Below, one piece after another: positions 1-8,603 of a stretch of DNA of 64,000 bases. The notes under the pieces are model-generated. The model saw only the letters and a program-made list of their open reading frames with translations, had not been told where the DNA came from and did no database searches. Position 1 is the first letter of the stretch. Every line of letters starts with the position of its first letter. The DNA is from Lysobacter sp. A03 (GTDB taxonomy: Bacteria > Pseudomonadota > Gammaproteobacteria > Xanthomonadales > Xanthomonadaceae), in contig NZ_JXSS01000048.1 of NCBI RefSeq assembly GCF_000855665.1, positions 62,001 to 126,000 on the forward strand, in the 5' to 3' direction. The position numbers were made by a program, and so were the translations under genes.

Positions 1-639
1 CCGGTCCAGCAACGCGATCGGGCGCGCAAGCTGGGGATCCTGTTGGCCGCCGTCACCCGGCTGGCGCTGCTGTTCGCCATCGCCTGGATCATCGGTCTGA
101 CCGCGCCGCTGTTCACCGTCTTCGGCCATGCGTTCTCGTGGCGCGATCTGATCCTGATCGGCGGCGGCCTTTTCCTGATTGCCAAGGCCACCCATGAGAT
201 CCATCAGCGAGTGGATGGCCCGCCTGTTCAAGTCAGCGCTGCCACGGCAGCGACAGCGACCTTTGCCGGCGTGCTGGCCCAGATCATGCTGCTGGACATC
301 GTATTCTCGCTGGACTCGATCATCACCGCGGTCGGCATGGTCGATGAGCGCTGGGTCATGGTGACCGCGATCGTGATCTCGATCGTCTTCATGCTGGCCT
401 TTGCGCGAGCGATCAGTGAATTCGTCGAGCGCCACCCGACGGTCAAGGTGCTGGCGTTGAGCTTCCTGATGATGATCGGACTGGTCCTGATCGCCGACGG
501 CTTCGGTGTGCACATCCCGAAGGGCTATGTCTATGTGGCGATGGCGTTCTCGGTGTTTGTCGAACTGATCAACCTGTGGATCCGGCGTAGGGAGCGGGCG
601 CCCGAGGCGGCCGAAGCGTCAGGCGGGGAGCCGGCGTAG
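1..639 (+). CDS. TerC-family integral membrane protein (5' end outside window)
   Basis: The frame is already open at base 1, so the N-terminus lies outside the window. The visible part has about six hydrophobic segments and the TerC-family signature LLDIVFSLDSIITAVGM at bases 289-340, with acidic residues inside a membrane helix. Family members are linked to tellurite resistance and to metal (Mn, Ca) efflux in the inner membrane, but the substrate of this one cannot be read from sequence. The C-terminus is a short charged Arg/Glu-rich tail. The convergent KaiC-like gene ends 29 bases downstream. Confidence 0.85.
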   Translation, partial: PVQQRDRARKLGILLAAVTRLALLFAIAWIIGLTAPLFTVFGHAFSWRDLILIGGGLFLIAKATHEIHQRVDGPPVQVSAATAATATFAGVLAQIMLLDIVFSLDSIITAVGMVDERWVMVTAIVISIVFMLAFARAISEFVERHPTVKVLALSFLMMIGLVLIADGFGVHIPKGYVYVAMAFSVFVELINLWIRRRERAPEAAEASGGEPA

Positions 640-667
640 CAGCCGCAGCAACGCCAGACGCCAGCCC

Positions 668-2143
668 TCAGTCATCAAGCTCGCGGAGACGGGCTGCATC
701 GCTGGGCCGACCGCCCAGCAAGCCCTCCAGGCCAGTGAGCATCTCGCCGATCCGCAGCCCGTCGGCATCGATGCTGTACTCGCGTAACTCATTGGAATGA
801 TCGCTGGCCCGAACCTTGACCACCGCCAACATCCGCAGCAGCCGGCTCTCCACTTCCATATAGCGCTGCACGATGATCGCGTCGGTCATGAAGGCCGTGC
901 CGTAGGGGCTGAAGCGCAGATCGGTGTAGCGGTCTTCGAGTTCGGAGGTCATCAGCACGGTGACCCCGACGCTGGCGAGCGCGGCCACCATCCGGGCGAG
1001 ATTTTCGCGGAAGTCGGCGCGGAAGGTGGGCGCCAGGGCCATCTCGAAGCCTGACAGCGAATCGATCACCACCCGCTTGGCGTCTAGGCGGCGAACCTCA
1101 CTCAACAACAGTCCGACGACCTCATCGATGGACAGGTCGGCCGCGCGGCTGTCCACGACGCCGACCTGTCCGCCGGCGATGAGTCCGGCCAGCACGCGGT
1201 CGCGCGATCGCTGCGGAGGTTGCTCGAACGCGGCGATTACGCCGGCCTCCCCACAGCGCGCGCCTTCGGCCAGGAACGCGCCGGCCAGGATACTCTTGCC
1301 CGATCCGGACGGTCCGGCAACCAGCAGCGAATACCCTCGGGGCAGGCCGCCGCCCATCATCTCGTCCAGGCCCGGTACGCCCATGAGCGCGCGCGGTGCC
1401 AGCAACTGCGGCTCGACGTCGTCGGCCAGTGACAGGGCACGCGCGGGGGCGAACACCTTCACCCCAGCCGCGGAAATGCGGAACGTATGGAGCCCGGGCA
1501 ACGAGGGGTGCCCACGCATCTTCCTGATTTCGACCTTGCGCACCATGGAATTGCGCTGCACGCTCTGGTGCAGGCAGATCATGCCGTCGGCCACGGTGAA
1601 AACCGGATTGGCTTCCGACTCGATGGAATACTCGCCAATCAGGAAGGTGGTGGCCTGCCAGCTTGTCATCAACATCCCGAGCTGCTGGATGAACCGCTGC
1701 AGGTTGTTGCTTGATCCGTCCGTGAGCGTGCTCACCTGCGCGATGGAGCGAAACGAATCGACGAACACCAGCGACGGGTTGTACTTTTCCACCTCCAGCA
1801 CGATCCGGCCCAGCACGTGGTCCAGATCGTTGGACAGCACCTCGTCGGAGAGGTTGATGAAGTGGATCGATAGGCCGATGGCGTCGCTCTGGAAGAAGTC
1901 GAACTGCTGCTGGTAACGCAGCATCTTCAGTGGCGGCTCGCCCAGCACGGTCAGGTACAGCGCAGGGCGCTCGGGCGTCGCCAGGGCAAACATGATCTGG
2001 TGCGCCAGCGTGGTCTTGCCACTGCCCGGGTCACCGGCGATGAGGTTGAACGAGAACTCGGGTATGCCGCCGCCGAGTACTTCGTCCAGGCCGGGCACGC
2101 CCGTTGCCAGGGCTTTGATGGACGATTGGGTCTTCATGGTCAT
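668..2143 (-). CDS. KaiC-like double RecA-domain ATPase
   Basis: A protein of about 491 residues with two tandem KaiC/RecA-type ATPase domains. Each begins with the family's GVPGLDE motif and has a Walker A: GDPGSGKTT near residue 40 and GPSGSGKS near residue 280. Cyanobacterial KaiC is a clock kinase/ATPase; proteobacterial homologues are mostly uncharacterised signalling ATPases. No kaiA or kaiB is visible here. The ATG at 2143 overlaps the stop of the upstream gene (ATGA), so I prefer it to the longer start at 2182; a second ATG lies two codons in. The overlap implies co-translation with the small upstream gene. Confidence 0.85.
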   Translation of the reverse strand: MTMKTQSSIKALATGVPGLDEVLGGGIPEFSFNLIAGDPGSGKTTLAHQIMFALATPERPALYLTVLGEPPLKMLRYQQQFDFFQSDAIGLSIHFINLSDEVLSNDLDHVLGRIVLEVEKYNPSLVFVDSFRSIAQVSTLTDGSSNNLQRFIQQLGMLMTSWQATTFLIGEYSIESEANPVFTVADGMICLHQSVQRNSMVRKVEIRKMRGHPSLPGLHTFRISAAGVKVFAPARALSLADDVEPQLLAPRALMGVPGLDEMMGGGLPRGYSLLVAGPSGSGKSILAGAFLAEGARCGEAGVIAAFEQPPQRSRDRVLAGLIAGGQVGVVDSRAADLSIDEVVGLLLSEVRRLDAKRVVIDSLSGFEMALAPTFRADFRENLARMVAALASVGVTVLMTSELEDRYTDLRFSPYGTAFMTDAIIVQRYMEVESRLLRMLAVVKVRASDHSNELREYSIDADGLRIGEMLTGLEGLLGGRPSDAARLRELDD

Positions 2144-2679
2144 CTGTCCGGTACGTCGGTGTCGCTTGAGTGATTCGCCCACACGGAACGAAGCAATCGC
2201 TCGGTGAGCGAGAGCCCCACCAGTGTCACGATCAGGTCGTAGAAGGTTTGCAGCAGCGCCTCGCCGACGGTGAGCGCGTCGGCATGGCTTTGGTGGGCGA
2301 GAACGTCATGCAACGCGTCGAAGTGGGCCTCTGCATCCATTCCTGCAGTGGCAGGAGTGCGCGCCAGAATGGGGCGGAGGCTGGGCGTCAGATAGAGGCT
2401 GCGCCGGATCAGCAGCAGGACGCTGCGTGCGCCCAGTGTCGGCGACATGGCGTCATTGATCTCACGCAGTATCGAAACGAGCACATCCGCAACCCGGGCC
2501 GGATTCGCACTTTCCCCGACCCTTGCGGGCAAGGTCTGCGACAACCACGGATTGGAATGGGGCACTTGATCCAGCCGGGGCAGGCTTGGCGACCGGCAAA
2601 TCGATCGTCTTGCGTTGCCGCCTGTTGAACGCGTCGACGTCTGTTGCGGTGCGGCCGACACGTTGTGAACCTGCAGCAT
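2140..2679 (-). CDS. Hypothetical protein coupled to the KaiC-like ATPase
   Basis: Unrecognised protein of about 179 residues. The first 50 residues look disordered (Ser, Pro, Arg-rich). The rest is predicted helical by eye, with leucine-rich stretches such as VADVLVSILREIND and LLQTFYDLIVTLVGLSL, and contains no cysteine. No enzyme motif is visible. Its stop overlaps the ATG of the KaiC-like ATPase gene, so the two are probably made in fixed ratio, and a role as regulator or client of that ATPase is inferred. I chose the first ATG (2679); a TTG at 2709 and later starts are possible because there is no clear Shine-Dalgarno sequence. Confidence 0.6.
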   Translation of the reverse strand: MLQVHNVSAAPQQTSTRSTGGNARRSICRSPSLPRLDQVPHSNPWLSQTLPARVGESANPARVADVLVSILREINDAMSPTLGARSVLLLIRRSLYLTPSLRPILARTPATAGMDAEAHFDALHDVLAHQSHADALTVGEALLQTFYDLIVTLVGLSLTERLLRSVWANHSSDTDVPDR

Positions 2680-2733
2680 AGGGCATCGGCGTCCACGCGG
2701 CGTGCCCAAGGCTCAGGCGGCGTCGGTGCCCAC

Positions 2734-2764
2734 AAAAAGAAACCGGCGGGATGTCCCGCCGGTT
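2734..2764 (-). terminator. Rho-independent terminator after btuB
   Basis: On the minus strand, perfect stem AACCGGCGGG / CCCGCCGGTT with a four-base loop, followed by TTCTTTTTG. It lies 40 bases past the btuB stop and separates it from the KaiC-like pair. Confidence 0.85.
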
Positions 2765-2804
2765 CCGGTGCCGGCTCAACTTTCGCGCTGCAGCGCTGGG
2801 CTGA

Positions 2805-4688
2805 TTACTGGCGCGGCGTCCAGCGCAGGGTCAGGTGCCATTCGCGACCGGCCTGGTTGTAGTAGGCGGCGGTGCGGTAGTCCCGATCGAACGCATTGGC
2901 CAGCTTGGCCTGCACGCTCAGCGCATCGGTGAGGGCGTACTCGGCGCGCAGGTCAAGGGTGGCGTAGCCCGGCAGCGACACGGCGTTGGCTACGTCGTCG
3001 TAGCGCGAGCCTTCGGCGATCCCGGTCAGCCCGAGGCGGAAGTCGCCGAAGGCGCGGTCCAACGAGGCCCGCGCGCTTTTGCCGGCACGGCGTGGCAGCT
3101 CGTTGCCGTTCTGGAAGCCGCCGCTGCGGTTCTCGGTATCGACGACACTGAAGCTGGCATCGACCATCCACTCGGCGACCTCGCCCCGGATGCCCAGCTC
3201 GGCGCCGCGCATGCGCGCGCGCTCGACATTGCCCGGCAGGCCGATGGCGCCGTCGAAGGCGATGAGGTTGTCGACCTTGGTGTGGAAGGCATCCAGGTTG
3301 ACGTCCCAGCCGTGGGCGCTCCAGCCCAGTCCGATCTCGGCGGTCTCCGACTCCTCGGGCACCAGGTCGGCATTGCCGAAGCCGGGGAAGTACAGATCGA
3401 GGAAGTTGGGCGCCTTGAACGCGGTGCCCCAGCCGGCCTTGATGCGCCAGCCGCCGGCGATGTCCATGCCCCAGCCCAGGCCGCCGGTGGTGTAGCCGCC
3501 GAACTGGTCGTTGTCATCGCGGCGCACACTGGCCTCCAGGCGATGCGCGCCCAGGCGCGACTGGACTTGCGCGAAGGCGGCGCGGTTGGAGCGCGAGTCC
3601 ACCTCGTACGCGGTGTCACCGGAGACCTGGTCGCGCGACCAGTCCGCACCCAGCGTGAGCACGTGTGCGGGAGCGAGGTTCAGGTCGGCCTGCAGGGTCG
3701 CGCTGTCGCGATCGGTGCTGAACCCGCCCATGAACGCGTCGTCCTTGTACTGGTCGGAGGAGTCCACGTTGCGGCCGGCGGTCAGGCTCAGCTTCGCGCG
3801 CTCGCTGGCCTGCCACGACAGGTTGCCGCCTACGACCTGCTGCACGGTCTCTGCGTAGTTGGTGTAGTCGCCGTCGTACTCGTTCTCGCCTTCGCTGCGC
3901 ATGGCGTGCAGCTGCAATTGCCAGGCATCGTTGAAGTCGTAGCCGCCGCGCAGCGAGAGCGCGTTCTGGATGTAACCATCCTTGTCGGGTTCCGCTGCGG
4001 CCAGCCCGCAGCCGCCGAACGGGCTGGGCGCGGGTTCGCAGGCATTGAAGCCCTCGGTACGCTGGAAGGAGTAGTCCGCGCCAAACCAGCTGCGCTGGGT
4101 ACGTCCGCCAAAGCCGGTACCGAATTCATGGGCGCCGTTGCTGCCGCCACCGATGTGCATCCGCGGCGCGAAGCCGCCGTCGCCGTCGCGGCGGGTGAAG
4201 ATCTGGATGACGCCGCCGATCGCGTCGGCACCGTACAGGCTGGAGCGCGGCCCGCGCACGATCTCGATGCGCTCGATCAGCTCGACCGGCAGGTTCTGCC
4301 ATGCCGCAAGTCCCGAGGTCGAGGAGCCGATGCGCACGCCATCCACCAGCACGACGGTGTGGTCGGAATCGGCGCCGCGCAGGAACAGGCTGGTCAGTTT
4401 TCCGGCCCCGCCCTGGTTGGAAATCGAGATGCCCGCGCGGCCGCGCAGGAGGTCGGGAATCGAACGGGCCTGGCTGCGCTCGATGGCTTCGCGGTCAATC
4501 ACTTCCACCGGCGCCAGGACATCGGCGACGGAGTTGGCGGTGCGGGTCGCGGTGACCACGACCTGGTCCAGGTCGGTTGCCTGCGCCCGTAGCGCGGGCG
4601 AGGGGGCAGCATGGGTGGCCGTGGCAAAGACTGCCATGGCCAAGCCGGCCGCGATGGCTGCGGCAAGCGGGGTCGAGGTGGATCGCAT
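2805..4688 (-). CDS. btuB: TonB-dependent vitamin B12 outer-membrane receptor BtuB
   Basis: A 627-residue outer-membrane receptor, close to the 614 of E. coli BtuB. Residues 1-27 are a signal peptide ending in THA-AP. A TonB-box-like segment DQVVVTATR follows near residue 40, then the plug domain (IPDLLRGRAGISISNQGG, VVLVDGVRIGSS, IEIVRGPRSSLYGADAIGG) and a long aromatic-rich beta barrel ending in a terminal aromatic/Trp strand (LTLRWTPRQ). The ATG at 4688 gives the proper signal peptide; the longer frame upstream runs through the riboswitch. Assignment to cobalamin rather than another ligand rests on the plug sequence and on the cobalamin riboswitch immediately upstream. Confidence 0.93.
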   Translation of the reverse strand: MRSTSTPLAAAIAAGLAMAVFATATHAAPSPALRAQATDLDQVVVTATRTANSVADVLAPVEVIDREAIERSQARSIPDLLRGRAGISISNQGGAGKLTSLFLRGADSDHTVVLVDGVRIGSSTSGLAAWQNLPVELIERIEIVRGPRSSLYGADAIGGVIQIFTRRDGDGGFAPRMHIGGGSNGAHEFGTGFGGRTQRSWFGADYSFQRTEGFNACEPAPSPFGGCGLAAAEPDKDGYIQNALSLRGGYDFNDAWQLQLHAMRSEGENEYDGDYTNYAETVQQVVGGNLSWQASERAKLSLTAGRNVDSSDQYKDDAFMGGFSTDRDSATLQADLNLAPAHVLTLGADWSRDQVSGDTAYEVDSRSNRAAFAQVQSRLGAHRLEASVRRDDNDQFGGYTTGGLGWGMDIAGGWRIKAGWGTAFKAPNFLDLYFPGFGNADLVPEESETAEIGLGWSAHGWDVNLDAFHTKVDNLIAFDGAIGLPGNVERARMRGAELGIRGEVAEWMVDASFSVVDTENRSGGFQNGNELPRRAGKSARASLDRAFGDFRLGLTGIAEGSRYDDVANAVSLPGYATLDLRAEYALTDALSVQAKLANAFDRDYRTAAYYNQAGREWHLTLRWTPRQ

Positions 4689-4837
4689 GGGTGGTTCTCC
4701 TTGCGCATGCCGCTCCGTCCCCGGGGTGGCGATGCGTTGCATTGCGGGGGAGTCGCAGATGCGGGAACCGGGCAGCAGGCGGGCGCAGGGCGCAATCTCG
4801 CCGCCGCCATGCCCTCCGCATCGCAACCAGTCGACTT

Positions 4838-5055
4838 CGTGGCCGGTCTCCGGACTTGCGAGAGGTGTCAGAACCACGACACCAACCACGGCGCCTTCCC
4901 ATGCCAGAGCACAGTGGCGGTGAGCCGTGATGGGACAAGCCGACAGGCGGCCGGTCCACTCGCTTACCGTTGCGGGGGCAGTGCCGGCCTGGCCGCTTTT
5001 GGCGGCGTCACCGGCTTCCCGTTTCAACCCGTTGGCACGACGCCTTCAGGTCACC
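4838..5055 (-). promoter_or_regulatory. Cobalamin (AdoCbl) riboswitch controlling btuB
   Basis: Read on the minus strand, the conserved blocks appear in the correct order: a GTGCCAACGGG / GGGAAGCCGGTG opening, the B12-box core CTGCCCCCGCAACGGTAAG, CCACTGTGC with CATGGGAAGGC, and the closing AGTCCGGAGACCGGCC. This matches the class-I cobalamin riboswitch consensus. About 150 bases separate it from the btuB ATG, room for an expression platform. Expected action: repression of btuB when B12 is plentiful. The boundaries are approximate. Confidence 0.92.
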
Positions 5056-5096
5056 TCGAAGCCGGCGCATTGTACGCCATCGAGCCGGCGCTCCGC

Positions 5097-5450
5097 TCAG
5101 TCGGGCTGGTGATCGTCAGGGCGCGGGGCGACGGTGTCGGCGGTCAGCACCGTGGTGGTGACCGGACCGGCGGGAGGCGCATGGCGCGGTGGTGGCAAGT
5201 CGTCGATGGCGGCCTCCGCGGCAGCCACCAGTTCGCCGCGACGCTCCTGTGGCACGTCCTGCCAGTGGCAATCCCGGAGCGCGCCTTCGATCGAATACAA
5301 CAGGTTGAGCGTGGGCCGGAAGCCCGCGCGCTTGACCCGCATGAAGGCCTCGACCGGACCGGCTTCCACCAGATCCTCGCGGGTGCGCAGGCCGACCTGG
5401 TGCAGCCACGCAGCGGACTTGGGCCCGATGTTGCGCAGCTTGTCCTTCAA
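5097..5450 (-). CDS. TfoX C-terminal-domain protein
   Basis: A 117-residue protein matching the TfoX/Sxy C-terminal domain: LRNIGPKSAAWLHQVGLRT at residues 5-23, VKRAGFRPTLNLLYSIEGAL in the middle and CHWQDVP after it. This helix-hairpin-helix-like module is known from the competence regulator Sxy/TfoX, but the N-terminal TfoX domain is missing, so a DNA-uptake role should not be assumed. The tail after residue 85 is Pro/Asp-rich and low complexity. The start is TTG, overlapping the upstream fRMsr stop as TTGA. Confidence 0.8.
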   Translation of the reverse strand: MKDKLRNIGPKSAAWLHQVGLRTREDLVEAGPVEAFMRVKRAGFRPTLNLLYSIEGALRDCHWQDVPQERRGELVAAAEAAIDDLPPPRHAPPAGPVTTTVLTADTVAPRPDDHQPD

Positions 5451-5929
5451 GCCAGCGAGTCCACGAAGACGGCGGCAATCGTTTCCAGCCCGCGCTGGTC
5501 ATCGGCGTCGAAGCGGTCAAGTTTGGGACTGTCGATATCGAACACGCCGATCAACCGGCCATCGGCGACCAGCGGAACGACCACCTCGGAGCGCGACGCC
5601 GAATCGCAGGCGATATGACCGGGGAAGGCGTCGACGTCGGCAACGCGCTGGGTCTTCCGGGTGGTCGCCGCGGCGCCACAAACGCCCTTGTCCAGAGGAA
5701 TGCGGACGCATGCCGGTTGGCCCTGGAACGGCCCGACCACGAGTTCGTGTCCGTCATGGAAATAGAAGCCGACCCAGTTCAGCGCGGGCAGCGCGTGGTA
5801 GACCAGTGCGGAAAGGTTGGCGGCGTTGGCAATACGGTCGCGCTCGCCGGCGAGCAGGGATCGCGCCTGCGACGCCAGTTCGGCGTATTGCTCCGGCTTG
5901 CTGCCGGAAAGCGTGGTGGCTGTGAACAT
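5447..5929 (-). CDS. msrC: Free methionine-(R)-sulfoxide reductase (GAF-domain fRMsr)
   Basis: A 160-residue single GAF-domain protein of the YebR/fRMsr family, which reduces free Met-(R)-sulfoxide in the cytoplasm. The diagnostic features are LNWVGFYF and the three catalytic-type cysteines in QPACVRIP, DKGVCGAA and HIACDSASRSE, followed by GVFDIDSPKL. The ATG at 5929 gives the usual family length; longer frames run through the phasin terminator. The stop overlaps the TTG start of the TfoX-like gene, so the two are co-translated. Oxidative-stress repair is the expected role. Confidence 0.9.
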   Translation of the reverse strand: MFTATTLSGSKPEQYAELASQARSLLAGERDRIANAANLSALVYHALPALNWVGFYFHDGHELVVGPFQGQPACVRIPLDKGVCGAAATTRKTQRVADVDAFPGHIACDSASRSEVVVPLVADGRLIGVFDIDSPKLDRFDADDQRGLETIAAVFVDSLA

Positions 5930-5950
5930 GGCTGTCAGTCTAGCTGACAA

Positions 5951-5980
5951 TAAAAAACCCGGAGGCTTGCGCTTCCGGGT
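5951..5980 (-). terminator. Rho-independent terminator after the phasin gene
   Basis: On the minus strand, ACCCGGAAGC / GCCTCCGGGT type stem with a short loop followed by TTTTTTA. It lies just past the phasin gene and before the fRMsr start. Confidence 0.85.
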
Positions 5981-6014
5981 CTGTATTCCCGCCGGGGCGG
6001 AAAAGAGGCCAGTC

Positions 6015-6452
6015 TTACTTGGCCTTGGATGCCTTGCTCGCGTTCTTGGCGAACGACTGGGTCTTCTCATTGACCGCATTGGCGACCTGCTCGGCGCTGG
6101 ACTGGGCGGTCTTGGCGGCCGAGGCGAGCTGCGACTTGCTGATGTCGGCAATCTGCTCGTTGGCCTTGCTGCTGTGCTCCATCACCTTCTGGGTGACGGC
6201 AACGCCGCGCTCGAGGTTCTCGCGCGCAACCTGCACGCCCTTGGGCCAGACGTTCTTGATGCCATCAGCGTCGCGCACTTCCGCGGCTTCCCCGAGGAAG
6301 GCGAACGTGGCGTTGGCGCGGTCCTGGATGGCGGCCAGCTGCAGGGCGAAGATCGACTCGGTGCTCTCGATCGCCAGACGGTTGACCTGGGCGGCGGCAT
6401 CGGCGAACTCGCGGGTAGCGGCGGCAAACTGCTCGTTGAATTGGGTGTACAT
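6015..6452 (-). CDS. Phasin-family protein
   Basis: A 145-residue all-helical amphipathic protein with the phasin pattern: N-terminal MYTQFNEQF, then NRLAIESTESIFALQLAAI and a C-terminal Ala/Lys/Ser-rich tail (KNASKASKAK). Phasins coat polyhydroxyalkanoate granules; related proteins also act as general stress chaperones. No PHA synthase lies in the window, so granule association is inferred from the family only. An AGGAG sits about nine bases before the ATG. The gene stands alone with its own terminator. Confidence 0.85.
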   Translation of the reverse strand: MYTQFNEQFAAATREFADAAAQVNRLAIESTESIFALQLAAIQDRANATFAFLGEAAEVRDADGIKNVWPKGVQVARENLERGVAVTQKVMEHSSKANEQIADISKSQLASAAKTAQSSAEQVANAVNEKTQSFAKNASKASKAK

Positions 6453-6595
6453 GACGGACTCTCCTGCTTATCTCGACAAGAGATTTGTCGATTTGTGCGT
6501 TGCAGCATATCGCAGCGTATGTTGCGATGCAACATAAGGCGTTCAGGTCCATTCAGCCTGGCTTTCAGCGTGCGCGGAAGCCGTCGTAAAACCGG

Positions 6596-6958
6596 TCAGC
6601 CGCGATAGCGACAACCCGAAGTGCAGGTTTCATGCACGACAACCTCACTCAGCAACGGCAGCGTCGGCTTCAGGCGTTCCCAGATCCACAGCGCGAGACG
6701 CTCGCTGGTCGGGTTCTCGAGCCCCGGCACCTCGTTGAGGTAGTGGTGGTCCAACTGGTCATACAGAGGCTGGAAGGCGAGCTTGATGTCGGAGAAGTCC
6801 ATGATCCAGCCGGTGTGCTCGCCGGGTTCGCCTTCCACGTGGATCTCGATACGGAACGAGTGGCCGTGCAGGCGCGCGCACTTGTGGCCTGCGGGCACGT
6901 TGGGCAGCCGGTGGGCCGCCTCGAGGGTGAAACTCTTGAAGATGTTCATGGGCGCCAT
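6596..6958 (-). CDS. queD: 6-carboxy-5,6,7,8-tetrahydropterin synthase (QueD)
   Basis: A 120-residue enzyme of the PTPS/QueD family, second step of queuosine/7-deazaguanine synthesis. The zinc-binding and catalytic elements are present: AAHRLPN, the catalytic Cys in [10 protein letters not shown] with its two zinc His, DFSDIK, LDHHYLN and NPTSERLA, and the late [11 protein letters not shown]. The ATG at 6958 is preferred because GAGGTG lies eight bases before it; a second ATG at 6949 is three codons in. It is divergent from the FNR-like gene. Confidence 0.93.
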   Translation of the reverse strand: MAPMNIFKSFTLEAAHRLPNVPAGHKCARLHGHSFRIEIHVEGEPGEHTGWIMDFSDIKLAFQPLYDQLDHHYLNEVPGLENPTSERLALWIWERLKPTLPLLSEVVVHETCTSGCRYRG

Positions 6959-7053
6959 TGTATCGGCACCTCGCGGCGCGCCCGGCCTCACGAGCTGAAT
7001 CGGCAGCCGGGGCGATTCGTCGCCAGCTCGGTGTGGTGGCAAGATGGACGGAC

Positions 7054-7830
7054 ATGGAAACTCTATCCAAGCCGACGCCGGTCATCGATCTGGCCTCGCT
7101 GCGCCATGGTTGCGCCCAGTGTTCACTGCGACAGCTCTGCCTGCCGGCAGGAATCGGTGCCACCGACCTGCAACAACTGGACGAAATCGTTAAACGCCGG
7201 CGCCCCGTCGCGCGCGGCGAGCTGCTGTTCCGCGCCGGCGACCGCCTCGGCGCGGTTTACGTCGCCCGCAACGGTGCCTTCAAGACTGTCAGCACCAGCG
7301 AGGAGGGCGATGCACAGGTGGTCGGCTTCCATATCGCCGGCGAGCTGATCGGCCTGGATGCGCTGGGCGAGGGGGTCCACCGCTGCGACGCGGTGGCCCT
7401 GACCGCGGCCAATGTGTGCGAGGTGCCCTTCGAGCAGTTGACTGCCGTGGCCGCCCAGGTGCCAGGCCTGCAGCAGCAGTTGATGCGGGTGATCGGCCAG
7501 AGCGTGTCGCGCGACCAGGATCACCTGCAGATGCTGGTCCGGCGCCAGGCCAACGAGCGCATTGCGCTGTTCCTGGTCGGCCTGTGCGAGCGGCTGAGCA
7601 ACATCGGTGAATCCGGCACCCAGTTCCGCCTGCCGATGAGCCGCGAGGACATCGCCCACTTCCTCGGCCTGGCGCTGGAAACGGTCAGCCGTGGATTCAG
7701 CCGGCTGCAGGACGATGGCGTGATCACCGTGGTCGGTCGCAAGGTGGAAATCCTCGACGCGCCGGAGCTGCAGAGATTGGCGCAGGGCGGCGAGCTGGCG
7801 TGTACTGCGAAACGCGGCGCGACGGGCTGA
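7054..7830 (+). CDS. Crp/Fnr-family regulator, FNR-type (first of two)
   Basis: A 258-residue FNR-like transcription factor. Residues 18-29 hold the iron-sulfur cysteine motif [12 protein letters not shown] (CX2CX5C), and the fourth cysteine is in VHRCDAVAL near residue 110, the same arrangement as E. coli FNR. A cyclic-nucleotide-binding-type beta roll follows. The C-terminal helix-turn-helix has [24 protein letters not shown], whose E..SR recognition helix predicts binding to TTGAT-N4-ATCAA. An oxygen-sensing [4Fe-4S] role is inferred. It sits next to the 3' end of the cbb3 oxidase cluster, converging with it, and is a plausible regulator of the FNR boxes found in this window. Confidence 0.88.
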   Translation: METLSKPTPVIDLASLRHGCAQCSLRQLCLPAGIGATDLQQLDEIVKRRRPVARGELLFRAGDRLGAVYVARNGAFKTVSTSEEGDAQVVGFHIAGELIGLDALGEGVHRCDAVALTAANVCEVPFEQLTAVAAQVPGLQQQLMRVIGQSVSRDQDHLQMLVRRQANERIALFLVGLCERLSNIGESGTQFRLPMSREDIAHFLGLALETVSRGFSRLQDDGVITVVGRKVEILDAPELQRLAQGGELACTAKRGATG

Positions 7831-7872
7831 ATCGACTCAACGACGCGGAAGTGTGGGCGTTTTCCGGGACCA

Positions 7873-8601
7873 CTACACGGGCCGGGGCAGGCACCCCAGC
7901 GCGCCCAGCAAGCTGTGCAGCGCCGGTACCTGCATCAACCACGGAGAGGCGATGGTGAGCAGGCCAGCGGCAAGTACGAGCAGGCCGGCGCCAAGGCGCC
8001 ATCCACCGCGCTGTAGACGCTGGCCCAGACGCGCGCCGGACCAGGTCAGCGAGACCATCAGCGGCAGTGTGCCCAGGCCGAAGGCTGCCATCGTCAGAGC
8101 GCCGTTGCGCGCGTCGGCCTGCAGCCACGCCGCTGCCAGCATGGTCGTGCTCAGGCCGCACGGCATCCAGCCCCACAGCATGCCCAGGCCGATCCGCTTG
8201 GCGCTGGTATTGGCCGGCAGCAGGCGGCGCTGCAGCGGCCGCAAGGTGGCCCACAACTTGCCGGTGCCCGGCCCTGACAGGAATGCCAGACGTCCCTTGC
8301 GATCAAGCAGGCGAATGGCCACCACCACCAGCACCAGTCCGACCCCGGCGCGCAGCGCCATCGCGAGCCATTCCACCCGCGCCAGATCCAGGATGCCGTG
8401 GCCGAAGCCGCCAACCAGTGCGCCGGCCAGGGTGTAACCAAGGACGCGGCCCAGGTTGGGCTCGACCGCGTACTTCCAGCTCGCGCGCGGGCCCATTGCC
8501 GAGAAGCCGGTGGCGATGCCGCCGCACATCGCGGCGCAATGGACGCCGCCCATCAGCCCGGTCAGGAGTGCGGCGCCCAGCGTCAGCCAATCCAGCGGCA
8601 T
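7873..8601 (-). CDS. TauE/SafE-like membrane protein of the cbb3 cluster
   Basis: A 242-residue polytopic protein with about six membrane helices. It begins LLTGLMGGVHCAAMCGGIA and contains WGWMPCGLSTTMLAAA, the paired Cys-containing motifs of the small TauE/SafE- and DsbD-like family found next to cco operons. The function is uncertain; a role in copper or thiol handling during oxidase maturation is often proposed because of this position. It is the last gene of the cluster, starting two bases after the ccoS stop codon. Confidence 0.8.
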   Translation of the reverse strand: MPLDWLTLGAALLTGLMGGVHCAAMCGGIATGFSAMGPRASWKYAVEPNLGRVLGYTLAGALVGGFGHGILDLARVEWLAMALRAGVGLVLVVVAIRLLDRKGRLAFLSGPGTGKLWATLRPLQRRLLPANTSAKRIGLGMLWGWMPCGLSTTMLAAAWLQADARNGALTMAAFGLGTLPLMVSLTWSGARLGQRLQRGGWRLGAGLLVLAAGLLTIASPWLMQVPALHSLLGALGCLPRPV

Positions 8602-8603
8602 CG

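Noticed and set aside
2835-4592. 585-residue open frame on the plus strand across btuB
   Set aside because: It is the antisense shadow of btuB; no motif, low-complexity Val/Gly/Ala composition, and btuB has a signal peptide, plug motifs and riboswitch.
5097-5450. Competence regulator TfoX/Sxy
   Set aside because: Only the C-terminal domain is present, so the name of a full regulator is not justified.
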